Shown: one piece after another, positions 41,911 to 50,375 of the stretch
Position numbering within the stretch: the first letter of the stretch is position 1
How the letters are laid out: each line of letters begins with the position of its first letter
DNA from: Oscillospiraceae bacterium
Lineage (GTDB): Bacteria; Bacillota; Clostridia; Oscillospirales; Oscillospiraceae
Direction of reading: 5' to 3'
Assembly: GCA_015067615.1 (NCBI GenBank)
Contig: SVMD01000004.1
Coordinates: 62,787 to 126,786, forward strand
Length of the DNA: 64,000 nucleotides
The notes under the pieces: generated by a model
The model's database searches: none
What the model was told of the DNA's origin: nothing
Seen by the model: only the letters and a program-made list of their open reading frames with translations
Made by a program: the position numbers and the translations under genes

Positions 41911-42999
41911 TTACCTGGATCCGATGACGCTTACCAGATAAAAGGGTACCGCGTCGTTTTCGTGAGCTTCGGCAATGCGAATCTCCACCCTGCGCCGTTT
42001 CAGCTCTCCGTGAGTCAGAATGGTATCGATATACAGGCAGTCACCCCAGTCCTCCCGGAAATTGGCGTCCAGCAGGACAGGGCTTTCCACACCGTCCACA
42101 TACACCTTCGCAATGGGCGCGGGCTTTCTGACGGATTTGCGGTACTGCACAGCGATGCCGGTGCTTTCGATCTCAAATGTAATGCTGTCCCCTGCTTTCC
42201 AGGCTGTAAAGCCTCGGCGGAACATCTGGGTAATGTGCTCCTGGGGCGCAGGATCCGGGACAAAGCCCGCCAGAATGGGTGCGGCGTTGTGGTTCTGGTA
42301 ACGAACGCTGTGCTCGTATTCATTTCGGGTCAGGGCCGGCGGCAGGGAAACCGGGTGAGAACCGGCTTCTGTTTCCTCCCGGATCCGGTCCAGAAGGCGG
42401 GTAACGACTCCTGCCACCAGTGCGTGGCCCGCATCATTGGGATGCAGGTCATCCGGAGTGATGTCCCGGTTGGGGATCTCCCCGGAGAGTATCTTCTGAT
42501 AGATGGTGCTGCGCATGCTGACGCAGGGAATATCATAGTACTTTCCGATTCTCAGATGCACATCCTCGGCGCTGAAGCCGTTATCATAGCAGACATTATG
42601 GATCAGAACCGGAGCACTGCCAGAGGCCAGCACACACCGCACCAGGCCCTCATAGGTTTCTTCAAACTGCTCCGTGGGGGAATCGTTGACGCTGAACTCT
42701 ATAAACACCACATCGGGCCTGAACCGAAGCAGATCCTCCTCCACCCGGGCCACGCCGAACTGGGACGTGGTACCGCCGATTCCGGCATTGATATAGCGCA
42801 CCTTGGGGAATTTCTCCGCCCACCAGCGGTAGACCAGATAGGCGTAGCAGGTTTCCGGGGTGGAAGAGAGGGAGCCCTGGGTGATGGAGCCGCCGATGAA
42901 GCCGATGGTGACTTCCTCCCCCGCCGCGGCGCGGGTCATAACGCCCCTCACCGCCGCCGGATTGCCGGGATTTACGATACCCTTTTCAAAATCAACCAT
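41911..42999 (-). CDS. SGNH acetyl esterase (CE17-like) with C-terminal beta domain
   Basis: 362 residues without a signal peptide. SGNH blocks are IGFIGGSITQGSLSS (Ser38), AGIGGTTSQFGVAR (Gly), FSVNDSP (Asn) and the catalytic DDLHPNDAGHAL (Asp/His near 187-190). The C-terminal about 130 residues form a beta-rich domain (TFEIESTGIAVQYRKSV, VYVDGVESPVLL). This order resembles the CE17 acetyl-mannan esterases described in Roseburia, which remove 2-O-acetyl groups. It follows the CE2-like gene with overlapping ribosome site, so the pair probably deacetylates imported manno-oligosaccharides together. CE17 is inferred from layout and context. Confidence 0.82.
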   Translation of the reverse strand: MVDFEKGIVNPGNPAAVRGVMTRAAAGEEVTIGFIGGSITQGSLSSTPETCYAYLVYRWWAEKFPKVRYINAGIGGTTSQFGVARVEEDLLRFRPDVVFIEFSVNDSPTEQFEETYEGLVRCVLASGSAPVLIHNVCYDNGFSAEDVHLRIGKYYDIPCVSMRSTIYQKILSGEIPNRDITPDDLHPNDAGHALVAGVVTRLLDRIREETEAGSHPVSLPPALTRNEYEHSVRYQNHNAAPILAGFVPDPAPQEHITQMFRRGFTAWKAGDSITFEIESTGIAVQYRKSVRKPAPIAKVYVDGVESPVLLDANFREDWGDCLYIDTILTHGELKRRRVEIRIAEAHENDAVPFYLVSVIGSR

Positions 43000-43000
43000 G

Positions 43001-44056
43001 TCAGTCCTCCCAGATTTCAGGTCCCAGGGACTCGATGAAGGCGCTCAGCTCCCTGCCCATCTGCTCCGCTTCGGGTACGCGGATGTGGCCATGGGTGCCG
43101 CAGCCGTTATTGCTGTACAGGAAGTGATGGATATTGGGGTCATTCAGCTCCTGCCAGACCTCATGGATGGACTTATCCCAGTTTTCCCAGTGGTTGAGGA
43201 TGGTGGTGGAGAGAATGATCACTGCCTTCGGGTAGCGGCTGCGCAGCTGACGGATGAACGCAGCGTAGTGCGCCCGCCATTTTTTTGCCTTGGGATGGTC
43301 ATAGTTGTCCCACATATAGTCATGGGGGTGGTTGTCGTTCTGTCCGATGGCCACGATGACCACATGGGGGGTATAGCGGGAGAAATCCCAGGGTTTTTCC
43401 GGAGCGATCTGGGTATTGTACTGAATTTTGTCATACATGTATTCCATGCCCAGATAATCCGGCGCATGGAAATAGCCGGTGCCCTCCAGCAGGGCGATAC
43501 CACCCTGGGCAATGTTGTGCAGTTGGGAATTCAGCATCCGGGCGGTGTACCAGGCATAGGAGTAGTAGCTGTTGGAGAATTCTCCGTTATGGGGCGGATC
43601 CGCCAGGCCGCAGTATTCCACCGCTTCAGACACTTCTCCGGCGGAAACGCTGTCACCGTATACCTCGATCCTGCGGTCGGGCAGGGGCTCCGGTGGAAAA
43701 ACGTCCGCGTTTTCATCGATGATCAGGCCGTGTAAGATCAGCTGGTGGCAGGAATCCATCCGTTTGAACAGGAGCAGCTCATGTTCCCGGTCCTCAAGAC
43801 CGGCAGCCAGAAGGATTTCCTGCCGGCCCTCCGGCTTCAGCAGAATTTTGCTCTCTTCCCCATCCACGATAACGCCGAGATAATTGTCCCAGCAGCCGCG
43901 CATGTTGGTAACCAGGGCGGAAATTCCGGTGCCGGTAAAGCGGACTTTCACATAAGTGGAGGGAAATACCCAGACAGGTTTTTGGGGATCTTCAAAGTCG
44001 ATGCGGCCCATATACTGCAGGGCAGGGTGATCGGGACGGATCCATTTTTTTTGCAT
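43001..44056 (-). CDS. CE2-like acetyl esterase (SGNH with N-terminal beta-sandwich)
   Basis: 351 residues, no signal peptide. The N-terminal about 110 residues (MGRIDFEDPQKPVWVFPSTY, VKVRFTGTGISALV) form a jelly roll. The SGNH domain has IEVYGDSVSAGE (nucleophile Ser near 135), IAQGGIALLEG, IVAIGQNDNHPHD and THGHIRVPEAEQMG. This beta-sandwich plus SGNH order is characteristic of CE2, which removes 3-, 4- and 6-O-acetyl groups from mannan and xylan. The start at 44056 was chosen because GGAAG lies 7 nt upstream, while the ATG at 44062 is too close. Confidence 0.85.
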   Translation of the reverse strand: MQKKWIRPDHPALQYMGRIDFEDPQKPVWVFPSTYVKVRFTGTGISALVTNMRGCWDNYLGVIVDGEESKILLKPEGRQEILLAAGLEDREHELLLFKRMDSCHQLILHGLIIDENADVFPPEPLPDRRIEVYGDSVSAGEVSEAVEYCGLADPPHNGEFSNSYYSYAWYTARMLNSQLHNIAQGGIALLEGTGYFHAPDYLGMEYMYDKIQYNTQIAPEKPWDFSRYTPHVVIVAIGQNDNHPHDYMWDNYDHPKAKKWRAHYAAFIRQLRSRYPKAVIILSTTILNHWENWDKSIHEVWQELNDPNIHHFLYSNNGCGTHGHIRVPEAEQMGRELSAFIESLGPEIWED

Positions 44057-44073
44057 TTCCATCTTCCTTTCAA

Positions 44074-44102
44074 AAAACGGGCTTGCACCGCAAGCCCGTT
44101 TT
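44074..44102 (-). terminator. hairpin between DUF624 and CE2 genes
   Basis: AAAACGGGCTTGC, loop GGT, GCAAGCCCGTTTT, a perfect 13-bp stem followed by TTGAAAGG on the minus strand. It lies only 12 nt before the CE2 ribosome site, so it may attenuate the downstream esterase and hydrolase genes. Confidence 0.65.
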
Positions 44103-44188
44103 ATCATGATTCGTATCATCCAATCTCCGATTCACTTTCCGATTGAGATGATGTTCGTCTCAAGGATAATCGTGCAGGGGTCAGAAAA

Positions 44189-44830
44189 TTATTGAAAATA
44201 CCATTTCTCCGCTTCTTCCGGCGTGGCCGGTTTGGGGGAATTCTGAAGCAGAATTTTCTCCATCAGAAAGGTCTGCAGCCAGAACATGCATCCCGGAAAA
44301 ACCAGAATGCCCCAGGGCATCAACCAGGTGCCAAAAAGAAGAGCCAGCAGAAGCAGAAACAGCAGAATTGTCGTAATCAGGTGGCGGAATGTGAGGATAA
44401 CCGCCATTTTAATCAGCGCAGAATTGGGTTTTGCAAATCTGGAAAGGCAGGGCCAGAGATACATGGTGCAGCTCACCGCCGCTGCCAGGAGAAAATAGAA
44501 CAGGTACAGCACAGCAAGGGGAATCCCCGGATCGCTGTAGAGATAGATACATTCAAAAGCCAGCAGGATAATCAGGAAGCCCCAAAGCAGGGTGCACATG
44601 GCAGCCTGCCGGAAATTGAGACGAAAGGCGGAGAAAAACTCCGGCACCACCTTGCCGGTGTGGCGGCGGACGCATTTGGCGGCGGCGTAATAAGCCGCGG
44701 TGGACGCGGCGCCGATGGTAAACACAGGGATGCAGCACACAGCCCAGAGAACACTGATCACCAGCATATTCCAAAGCCAGTTCATTGCCCTGGCGTAGGG
44801 ACCGTTCAGCGAGAACAGCTCTTCCAGCAT
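44189..44830 (-). CDS. DUF624 (YesL-like) membrane protein
   Basis: 213 residues, about 5 TM helices. The family start MLEELFSLNGPYARAMNWLW and LWAVCCIPVFTIGAASTAAYY match YesL-type DUF624 proteins, which accompany CUT1 carbohydrate ABC transporters in Firmicutes and are thought to assist uptake or membrane assembly. It follows the sugar-binding lipoprotein after a hairpin. GGGGAG precedes the ATG at 44830. Function is inferred from family and context. Confidence 0.88.
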   Translation of the reverse strand: MLEELFSLNGPYARAMNWLWNMLVISVLWAVCCIPVFTIGAASTAAYYAAAKCVRRHTGKVVPEFFSAFRLNFRQAAMCTLLWGFLIILLAFECIYLYSDPGIPLAVLYLFYFLLAAAVSCTMYLWPCLSRFAKPNSALIKMAVILTFRHLITTILLFLLLLALLFGTWLMPWGILVFPGCMFWLQTFLMEKILLQNSPKPATPEEAEKWYFQ

Positions 44831-44853
44831 AGGTACTCTCCCCTCTTTTTCTT

Positions 44854-44883
44854 GGGTCCGCACCCGGAACCGGGTGCGGACCC
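44854..44883 (-). other. intercistronic hairpin after the sugar-binding protein gene
   Basis: GGGTCCGCACCCGG pairs with CCGGGTGCGGACCC, a perfect 14-bp stem with a 2-nt loop. There is no T-run on the minus strand, so it probably stabilises the upstream transcript rather than ends it, as is common after abundant binding-protein genes. Confidence 0.6.
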
Positions 44884-44914
44884 TTTGGTTAGTCAGGAAA
44901 TGACTGTTGTCAGC

Positions 44915-46354
44915 TTAGCCGAAGTAAGCGTCGATGGCTGCCTGGAATTCCTGGCGATAGGTCTCCTGGAACTGAGCGGCAGTCATGGTGCCGAAGATCA
45001 GAGCTTCCAGATCCCATGCGACGCCCAGGCTCTGGTAAACGTCGAACTGCTCGCGGGAGCCGATGTCGAACATGGTCTCAAAGTTTTCCACCTGAATATC
45101 GGGATCGGATGCGGTGGTTGCATACCACCACCACATGGTCTCCTGATCGTCACGGACGCTGACATCGTCCAGATACCAGTTGGACAGAGCCTCGAAGGCA
45201 TTGTAGACCAGCTCGGGATTCTCAATGCCGTTGGGGATGAACCAGAAGGAGCCGGAGGTCAGCTTGCCCTTGTTGGTCTCAGCGCTGCCGCTGGGGCCCA
45301 CGGGCCACTGGACATAGGCAGTCTGGAACTCCAGAGTGGAGCCCACGGAGCCGTCCCAGTCGTAGTCGGCGTTGGAGGAAGCGATCCAGGCGGCGCCGGG
45401 CCAGAAGCCGATGTTGCCGTCTCTGTAGGCAAAACGGGTCACATCGCCGTTGTCCTCAGCGGGATAGGGAGCGCAGACATTGTAGGTGTTGTACAGGTCA
45501 GCGTAGAACTGCAGAGCTTCGCCGGTGGCGGAGGAGCTCAGGCCCTCGGTGGTGCCGGCAGCGATGTTGGCACCGTTGGCCATCAGCAGCTGGGAAACAA
45601 CGTCTTCCTTGAAGCCGTTGAAGCCGTACTGGTCGTTGACGCCGTCGCCGTCGGTATCCTGGGTCAGAACCTGGCAGTACTCAACGAACTTGTCCCAGGT
45701 CCACTCGCCGCGCTTGTACAGCTCACGGGGATCTTCCAGGTTGTTGTCTTCCAGCATTTCCACATTGAATGCCAGGGGGTAGGTGGCCTCGACCACGTTC
45801 TGGCCCAGAACCTGCTTCATCAGGCAGACCTTGCCGTCGCCCAGATCCAGATAGCTCAGGACGCCCTGATCGGTCAGGATATCAGCATCGGCGGGCAGGA
45901 CGGTGCTCAGGTCAACGGCCAGGCCGTTCAGAGCGGCGGGAATACCCATGGTCAGGTCGCACAGGTAGATATCGCACTCGGGGGTGCCGGCCAGGATGGA
46001 GGTGTTGATGGACTCGGTAATGCCGGTGTAGGTCAGGTTGACGTACTCAAACTCCACGTTGTACTTCTCCTCGACCAGCTTGACCACGTCAAAACGCATC
46101 TGGTCAGCCAGGGAGCCAACATAGGCGGGGTCGTCTTCCAGGGCTTCGTGGGTGGAGTCGTAGTAGATATCCCACCACACGCCGATGGTGATCTTACGCT
46201 TCTCACCGGAGGGAGCAGGGGGATTGGTGGTCTGAGCGCTGTCATCCTTGGGTGCTTCGGTTTCCTTGGGCGCGGTTTCGCCGCCGCAGGCTGCCAGGGA
46301 CAGAACCATGACCAGAGCCAGGACGATGGCCAGGAGCTTCTTAAAGGTTGTCAT
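44915..46354 (-). CDS. ABC transporter sugar-binding lipoprotein (family 1 extracellular solute-binding protein)
   Basis: 479 residues. A lipobox LSLAACGG (Cys23) anchors it to the outer membrane face, followed by an acidic linker. The solute-binding domain includes YLCDLTMGIPAALNGLAVDL, RGEWTWDKFVEYCQVLTQDT and GSFWFIPNGIENPE. A DxDxDG-type segment (DTDGDGVNDQYGF) suggests a bound calcium. It probably feeds manno-oligosaccharides to the CUT1 permeases encoded upstream in the same operon. An AGGAGGAAAT ribosome site precedes the ATG. Confidence 0.9.
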   Translation of the reverse strand: MTTFKKLLAIVLALVMVLSLAACGGETAPKETEAPKDDSAQTTNPPAPSGEKRKITIGVWWDIYYDSTHEALEDDPAYVGSLADQMRFDVVKLVEEKYNVEFEYVNLTYTGITESINTSILAGTPECDIYLCDLTMGIPAALNGLAVDLSTVLPADADILTDQGVLSYLDLGDGKVCLMKQVLGQNVVEATYPLAFNVEMLEDNNLEDPRELYKRGEWTWDKFVEYCQVLTQDTDGDGVNDQYGFNGFKEDVVSQLLMANGANIAAGTTEGLSSSATGEALQFYADLYNTYNVCAPYPAEDNGDVTRFAYRDGNIGFWPGAAWIASSNADYDWDGSVGSTLEFQTAYVQWPVGPSGSAETNKGKLTSGSFWFIPNGIENPELVYNAFEALSNWYLDDVSVRDDQETMWWWYATTASDPDIQVENFETMFDIGSREQFDVYQSLGVAWDLEALIFGTMTAAQFQETYRQEFQAAIDAYFG

Positions 46355-46409
46355 TTTTATTTCCTCCTATTGATTCATTTCGCTGTTTCAATGGTGGGAA
46401 CCTGTTTGG

Positions 46410-46460
46410 GCCTCCAAGGGGCAGCGGTCGTACGCACCGCCACCCCAAAAACAAGGAGGC
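46410..46460 (-). other. hairpin between repeat lipoprotein and binding-protein genes
   Basis: GCCTCC and GGAGGC enclose a second stem GGCGGT / ACCGCT-type near GCGTAC, giving one long imperfect hairpin without a T-run. It could adjust relative expression of the two lipoproteins. Confidence 0.45.
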
Positions 46461-46480
46461 AACTTCAGGTAAAGCGCAAA

Positions 46481-48313
46481 TTATTCGGCTGCGGTACCGA
46501 TGGAGACGGAGAAGACTTCCCAGTCACCGCTGGCCTCAAACTGCAGCATGGTGCCCCAGGTGGAGACATCCTCGCCGCAGACTGCGGCCATCTGCTCATA
46601 GGTCACCTGCAGGGTGGAGCCGTCGTAAATGGGGGTGATGCCATTGTCGGCATTGATGCGCATCCAGCCGGCTGCGGACCAGGGCAGCAGTGCCCACAGG
46701 TCGCCGTTGGCGGAGCTGTACTGAACCGTCAGCACGGTGCCGGGCTGGAACATTGCCCACTGCTCGGCAGTCAGCTCGAAGCCGTTCTGGGCCCAGCCGC
46801 CGCCGGTGCAGGCGAAGCCTTCCACGGCCACATTGTTGGCGGTGTTCACGAAGGAACCGGTGCAGATGGAGACAGCAAAGACCTCCCAGTCGCCGCTGGC
46901 CTCAAACTGCAGCATGGTGCCCCACTTGGACACGTCCTCGCCGCAGACTGCGGCAAACTGCTCGTAAGGCACCTGCAGGGTGGCGCCGTCACAGATGGGG
47001 GTAACACCGTTGTCGCCGTTAATACGCATCCAGCCGGCCTCGGACCAGGGCAGCAGCGCCCACAGGTCGCCGTTGGCGGAGGTGTAGCTGACCTCCAGGA
47101 TGGTACCGGGCTGGAACATTGCCCACTGCTCGGCAGTCAGCTCGAAGCCGTTCTGGGCCCAGCCGCCGCCGGTGCAGGCGAAGCCGTCAACCAGAGTTTT
47201 GCCGGCAGTTCTCACCAGACCGGAGTTCTGGCCCACCTTCACGGAGTAGACCTCCCAGTCGCCGCTGGCCTCACACTGCAGCCGGGCGCCCCAGGTGGAG
47301 GTATCTTCGCCCAGGACCAGTGCAAACTGCTCGTAGGTGATCTGGGCAATATTCTTGGAGTTGTTGTAGTTGACGGTTGCGCCGTTTTCGGAGTTGATGC
47401 GCTTCCAGCCGGCAGCGGAATCGGGCATGACGACCCAGATATCGCCGGTGGCGGAGGCGTACTCGATCTCGACCACAGCGCCGGGAACCATGGCAGCCAG
47501 GAAGTCCTCGGTCATGTCCACACCGTTCTGAGCCCATGCGCCGCCGGTGATACCGGACATGCCGTCCAGGGAAACGGTGGCAGCGGCCAGGTAGGACAGG
47601 TTGGACATATCCTTGTCACCGCCGAAGCCATTGGGGGCAGCGAAGGCAACAGAGGTATCGGCAGCGATCAGATTGCCGGAGGCATCCAGGAAGCGGATGT
47701 CGTCGATGAAGAAGTTGGCATTTGCCTTGCCGGCGGTTGCTCCGTTGTCGGTGCTCAGAGTAACCACCATCAGAGGTGCGGTTTCAGCGGAGAAGGCCTG
47801 ATCCTTCAGAACAACAGACGCCACCTTGGGGTTCTTGTTCTCCAGATACACGGACCAGCCGTAGGCGACCTTGCTCAGGCCCTTGTCTTCCCACAGCTTG
47901 ACTTCGCCGGAACAGGCGTAGAACTCGCCGTCGGGATTCTCGATGCCCATGGTCATCTCAACGGATGCCACGTTGGCAGCGTTTTCACCCAGCAGGCTCC
48001 ACACGTCGAAGGCCACATAGGGGACCTTGCCGGAGCCGTTAGTAACCTTCAGAGCCTTGCTGCCGTTGTAATCCACGATCTCAACGGTGGAGGCGTCTGC
48101 ATTGGCCATGCCGTCGTAAACGGCCACGTAACCCAGATTGCCGTCTTCAAAGTCGACGCTGACTTCGGCCTTGACGGGTTCAGTGACGACGGGGGGCTCG
48201 GTTGCGTTGGTAGGTGCCTGGGTTGTTTCGGGGGTAGTTTCGCCACCGCATGCTGCCAGAGACAGGAGCATGACGATGCTCATTACCAGGGCTAACATTT
48301 TTCTTGCTTTCAC
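46481..48313 (-). CDS. surface lipoprotein with three tandem CBM-like repeats
   Basis: 610 residues starting GTG with AAGGAGGACA upstream. A lipobox LSLAACGG (Cys22) and a Thr/Pro linker precede an N-terminal beta domain (about 50-220, VSVDFEDGNLGYVAVYDGMA). Three repeats of about 120 residues follow. The last two are almost identical, sharing GFACTGGGWAQNGFELTAEQ, NGDLWALLPWS and LQFEASGDWEVF. The Trp-rich beta pattern suggests carbohydrate-binding modules, with mannan the likely ligand from context. No catalytic motif is seen. The high repeat identity points to recent duplication. It lies between the second permease pair and the sugar-binding lipoprotein. Confidence 0.82.
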   Translation of the reverse strand: MKARKMLALVMSIVMLLSLAACGGETTPETTQAPTNATEPPVVTEPVKAEVSVDFEDGNLGYVAVYDGMANADASTVEIVDYNGSKALKVTNGSGKVPYVAFDVWSLLGENAANVASVEMTMGIENPDGEFYACSGEVKLWEDKGLSKVAYGWSVYLENKNPKVASVVLKDQAFSAETAPLMVVTLSTDNGATAGKANANFFIDDIRFLDASGNLIAADTSVAFAAPNGFGGDKDMSNLSYLAAATVSLDGMSGITGGAWAQNGVDMTEDFLAAMVPGAVVEIEYASATGDIWVVMPDSAAGWKRINSENGATVNYNNSKNIAQITYEQFALVLGEDTSTWGARLQCEASGDWEVYSVKVGQNSGLVRTAGKTLVDGFACTGGGWAQNGFELTAEQWAMFQPGTILEVSYTSANGDLWALLPWSEAGWMRINGDNGVTPICDGATLQVPYEQFAAVCGEDVSKWGTMLQFEASGDWEVFAVSICTGSFVNTANNVAVEGFACTGGGWAQNGFELTAEQWAMFQPGTVLTVQYSSANGDLWALLPWSAAGWMRINADNGITPIYDGSTLQVTYEQMAAVCGEDVSTWGTMLQFEASGDWEVFSVSIGTAAE

Positions 48314-48434
48314 TTTTCTGTCCTCCTTGAAATAATTGTGGTTTTGCCAGGAGCGCGAAAGGGATGTGCTGTCATATTTCCGGGACCTTCCTCCCCTCTT
48401 GTTGAAATGTATCAGTTATCGAGCAAAAGCGGAT

Positions 48435-49433
48435 TTATCCGACAATACCGCTTCGCTCCACACCTTCGATGAAATGCTTCTGCAGCAGCACATAGATCAG
48501 GACCACCGGGATCATCATCAGCACGATACCCGCATCCAGATACAGGTTCTGAATGGTCTTGTCCATGATCTGATACTGGTTGGCGATATTGGCCACCAGA
48601 GACGAGATCCGGATGCCGATGGACTGGTCCTGGGGAATCAGGAACAGCTTGGCAAAGAAGGTATCGTTATACTGCCAGACCAGGGAGAACACCGCCACGG
48701 TGATCACGGAGGGCACCGCGTTGGGAAGCATCACCCGGAAATAGGTATACCAGATGCCCGCGCCGTCCACCAGCGCCGCTTCCTCGATCTCCTTGGGCAG
48801 TCCCCGGAAGAACTGGTTGAAAATGTAGATGTACAGGCCGGACCGGAGACCGCAGCCGAAAAGGGTCATAATGTACATGGGAACCGGCGTGCCCATGAAG
48901 GACAGGGGCTGACCGAAAATCAGGGTACACAGTCCGAAGGGATCGAACAGCCGGAAGGTCATGTACAGCGGCAGCATGATGGTATGGGTGGGGATGACGA
49001 TCATGATCACCACGCAGCCAAATAGCAGGCCCTTCAGGGGAAAATCAAACCTGGCAAAGCCGTAGCCCACCATGGAGCAGGTGAAGATCTGCATCAGCAT
49101 CAGGATCAGGGAAAATACCAGGGACTTGATCATGGTGGGCAGGTAATCCAGAATCTCAACGGCCATCTCATAGCGTTCCAGGGTGGGATCCTGGGGGATC
49201 AGGTACACCATGGGATTATAGGCGTCCTTATTGGAGAAGAAGGAGTTGGAGATGATGCCGAACACCGGCGCCAGGATCATATAGCAGATTCCCAGGATGA
49301 TGATAAACCGGAACAGTCCCATCAGGAATTCCTTGAAGGAATTTGCCAGGGCCTGCCGCTCGTTCATGGCAGTGGCTTCGTCGCTCAGGGAGGAAAGATG
49401 CTTTTTCAGAAAGCGCTTTATAAACTGGATCAT
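48435..49433 (-). CDS. CUT1 ABC transporter permease (MalG-like), second pair
   Basis: 332 residues with six TM helices after an N-terminal cytoplasmic extension. The EAA loop that contacts the ATPase is EEAALVDGAGIWYTYFRVML. The ending FIEGVERSGIVG is close to the usual MalG C-terminus (GxxxGAVKG-like). It pairs with the permease gene immediately upstream. The N-terminal 40 residues (KKHLSSLSDEATAMNERQAL) are an unusual soluble addition. No ATPase gene lies in the window, so a shared MsiK-type ATPase is likely. Confidence 0.9.
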   Translation of the reverse strand: MIQFIKRFLKKHLSSLSDEATAMNERQALANSFKEFLMGLFRFIIILGICYMILAPVFGIISNSFFSNKDAYNPMVYLIPQDPTLERYEMAVEILDYLPTMIKSLVFSLILMLMQIFTCSMVGYGFARFDFPLKGLLFGCVVIMIVIPTHTIMLPLYMTFRLFDPFGLCTLIFGQPLSFMGTPVPMYIMTLFGCGLRSGLYIYIFNQFFRGLPKEIEEAALVDGAGIWYTYFRVMLPNAVPSVITVAVFSLVWQYNDTFFAKLFLIPQDQSIGIRISSLVANIANQYQIMDKTIQNLYLDAGIVLMMIPVVLIYVLLQKHFIEGVERSGIVG

Positions 49434-49451
49434 GGTTCCACTCTCCTTTCC

Positions 49452-50363
49452 TCAATTGTAATAGAAGGTCTTTTTCTGGATGAAGCTGACCACCAACGCC
49501 AGGATCGCGCAGGTCACCAGGGTGCTGACCAGACTGAATACGGAGCTGAGACCGTAGTTGAAGTCAGAGAAGGCTGTGGTATAGGCCAGGTTGACCACAT
49601 CACTGTCAATAAAGCTGTCCACTACGGTGTAGACCACATTGGTAATGATGTGGGGCATCACCATGGGGAAGGTGACCTTCCAGAAGGTCTCATAGGCGGT
49701 GGCGCCTTCGATCTTGGCAACCTCATAGAGCGATCCGGGGATGGACTGGAGCGCCGCGATGAAGATGACGATCTGCACACCGGAGGCGGAGATGATGCTG
49801 GTGATCCGGTCCACCGCACCCACGATATACCCCAGCAGCTGCTTGGGGATCATCAGGTTACCGAACAGGTCGATGTAGTAGGACATGCCCATGCCCACCG
49901 TCTCGGCGGCCATTTCCTGGCTGGAGGCGCTGACACCGGTGGCAACCATCATGGTGGCGGTTTCCACCGCGTCCACAATGGCTTCGGCATTCAGGATCAC
50001 GGGCAGGAAGAAGATGGCCCGGACCAGGGTTCTGCCGGGGAATTTCCGGTTGAGCATCAGTGCCATGAACAGGCTGAAAAAGATGATCAGTGGTACATCG
50101 ATGACCATGTCCATGACGGAGGTGGTCAGGATCTGCTTGAAGCTGCCGTGGGCGGTGAAGGCGTAGAGGAAATTCTTCAGGCCCACAAATTCCAGGGTAT
50201 AGCCGCCGTTGACCACATCCATGGTTAGCTCCGACAGGGAAAACTGGGTGGTCATGAACAGGCTTCTGACATAGAACACCAGAAAGCCGATAAACCAGGG
50301 CAGAATGAACAGATAACCGCTCAGGGTTCGCTTCTGACTTAGGGTCAGTTTACGCTTTTTCAC
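49452..50363 (-). CDS. CUT1 ABC transporter permease (MalF-like), second pair
   Basis: 303 residues starting GTG (GGAGG upstream). Six TM helices; family start SGYLFILPWFIGFLVFYVRS. The EAA loop is YEVAKIEGATAYETFWKVTF. A cytoplasmic or periplasmic insert (ETATMMVATGVSASSQEMAA) enlarges the middle. It forms a heterodimer with the MalG-like permease 18 nt downstream and follows the DUF5696 gene by 12 nt. Confidence 0.9.
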   Translation of the reverse strand: MKKRKLTLSQKRTLSGYLFILPWFIGFLVFYVRSLFMTTQFSLSELTMDVVNGGYTLEFVGLKNFLYAFTAHGSFKQILTTSVMDMVIDVPLIIFFSLFMALMLNRKFPGRTLVRAIFFLPVILNAEAIVDAVETATMMVATGVSASSQEMAAETVGMGMSYYIDLFGNLMIPKQLLGYIVGAVDRITSIISASGVQIVIFIAALQSIPGSLYEVAKIEGATAYETFWKVTFPMVMPHIITNVVYTVVDSFIDSDVVNLAYTTAFSDFNYGLSSVFSLVSTLVTCAILALVVSFIQKKTFYYN

Positions 50364-50375
50364 ATCTGCACCTCC

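Noticed and set aside
44192..48295. Open frame of more than 1300 codons opposite the binding-protein and repeat lipoprotein genes
   Set aside because: It crosses several real genes and their intergenic hairpins in antisense and has no family features; an effect of codon bias.
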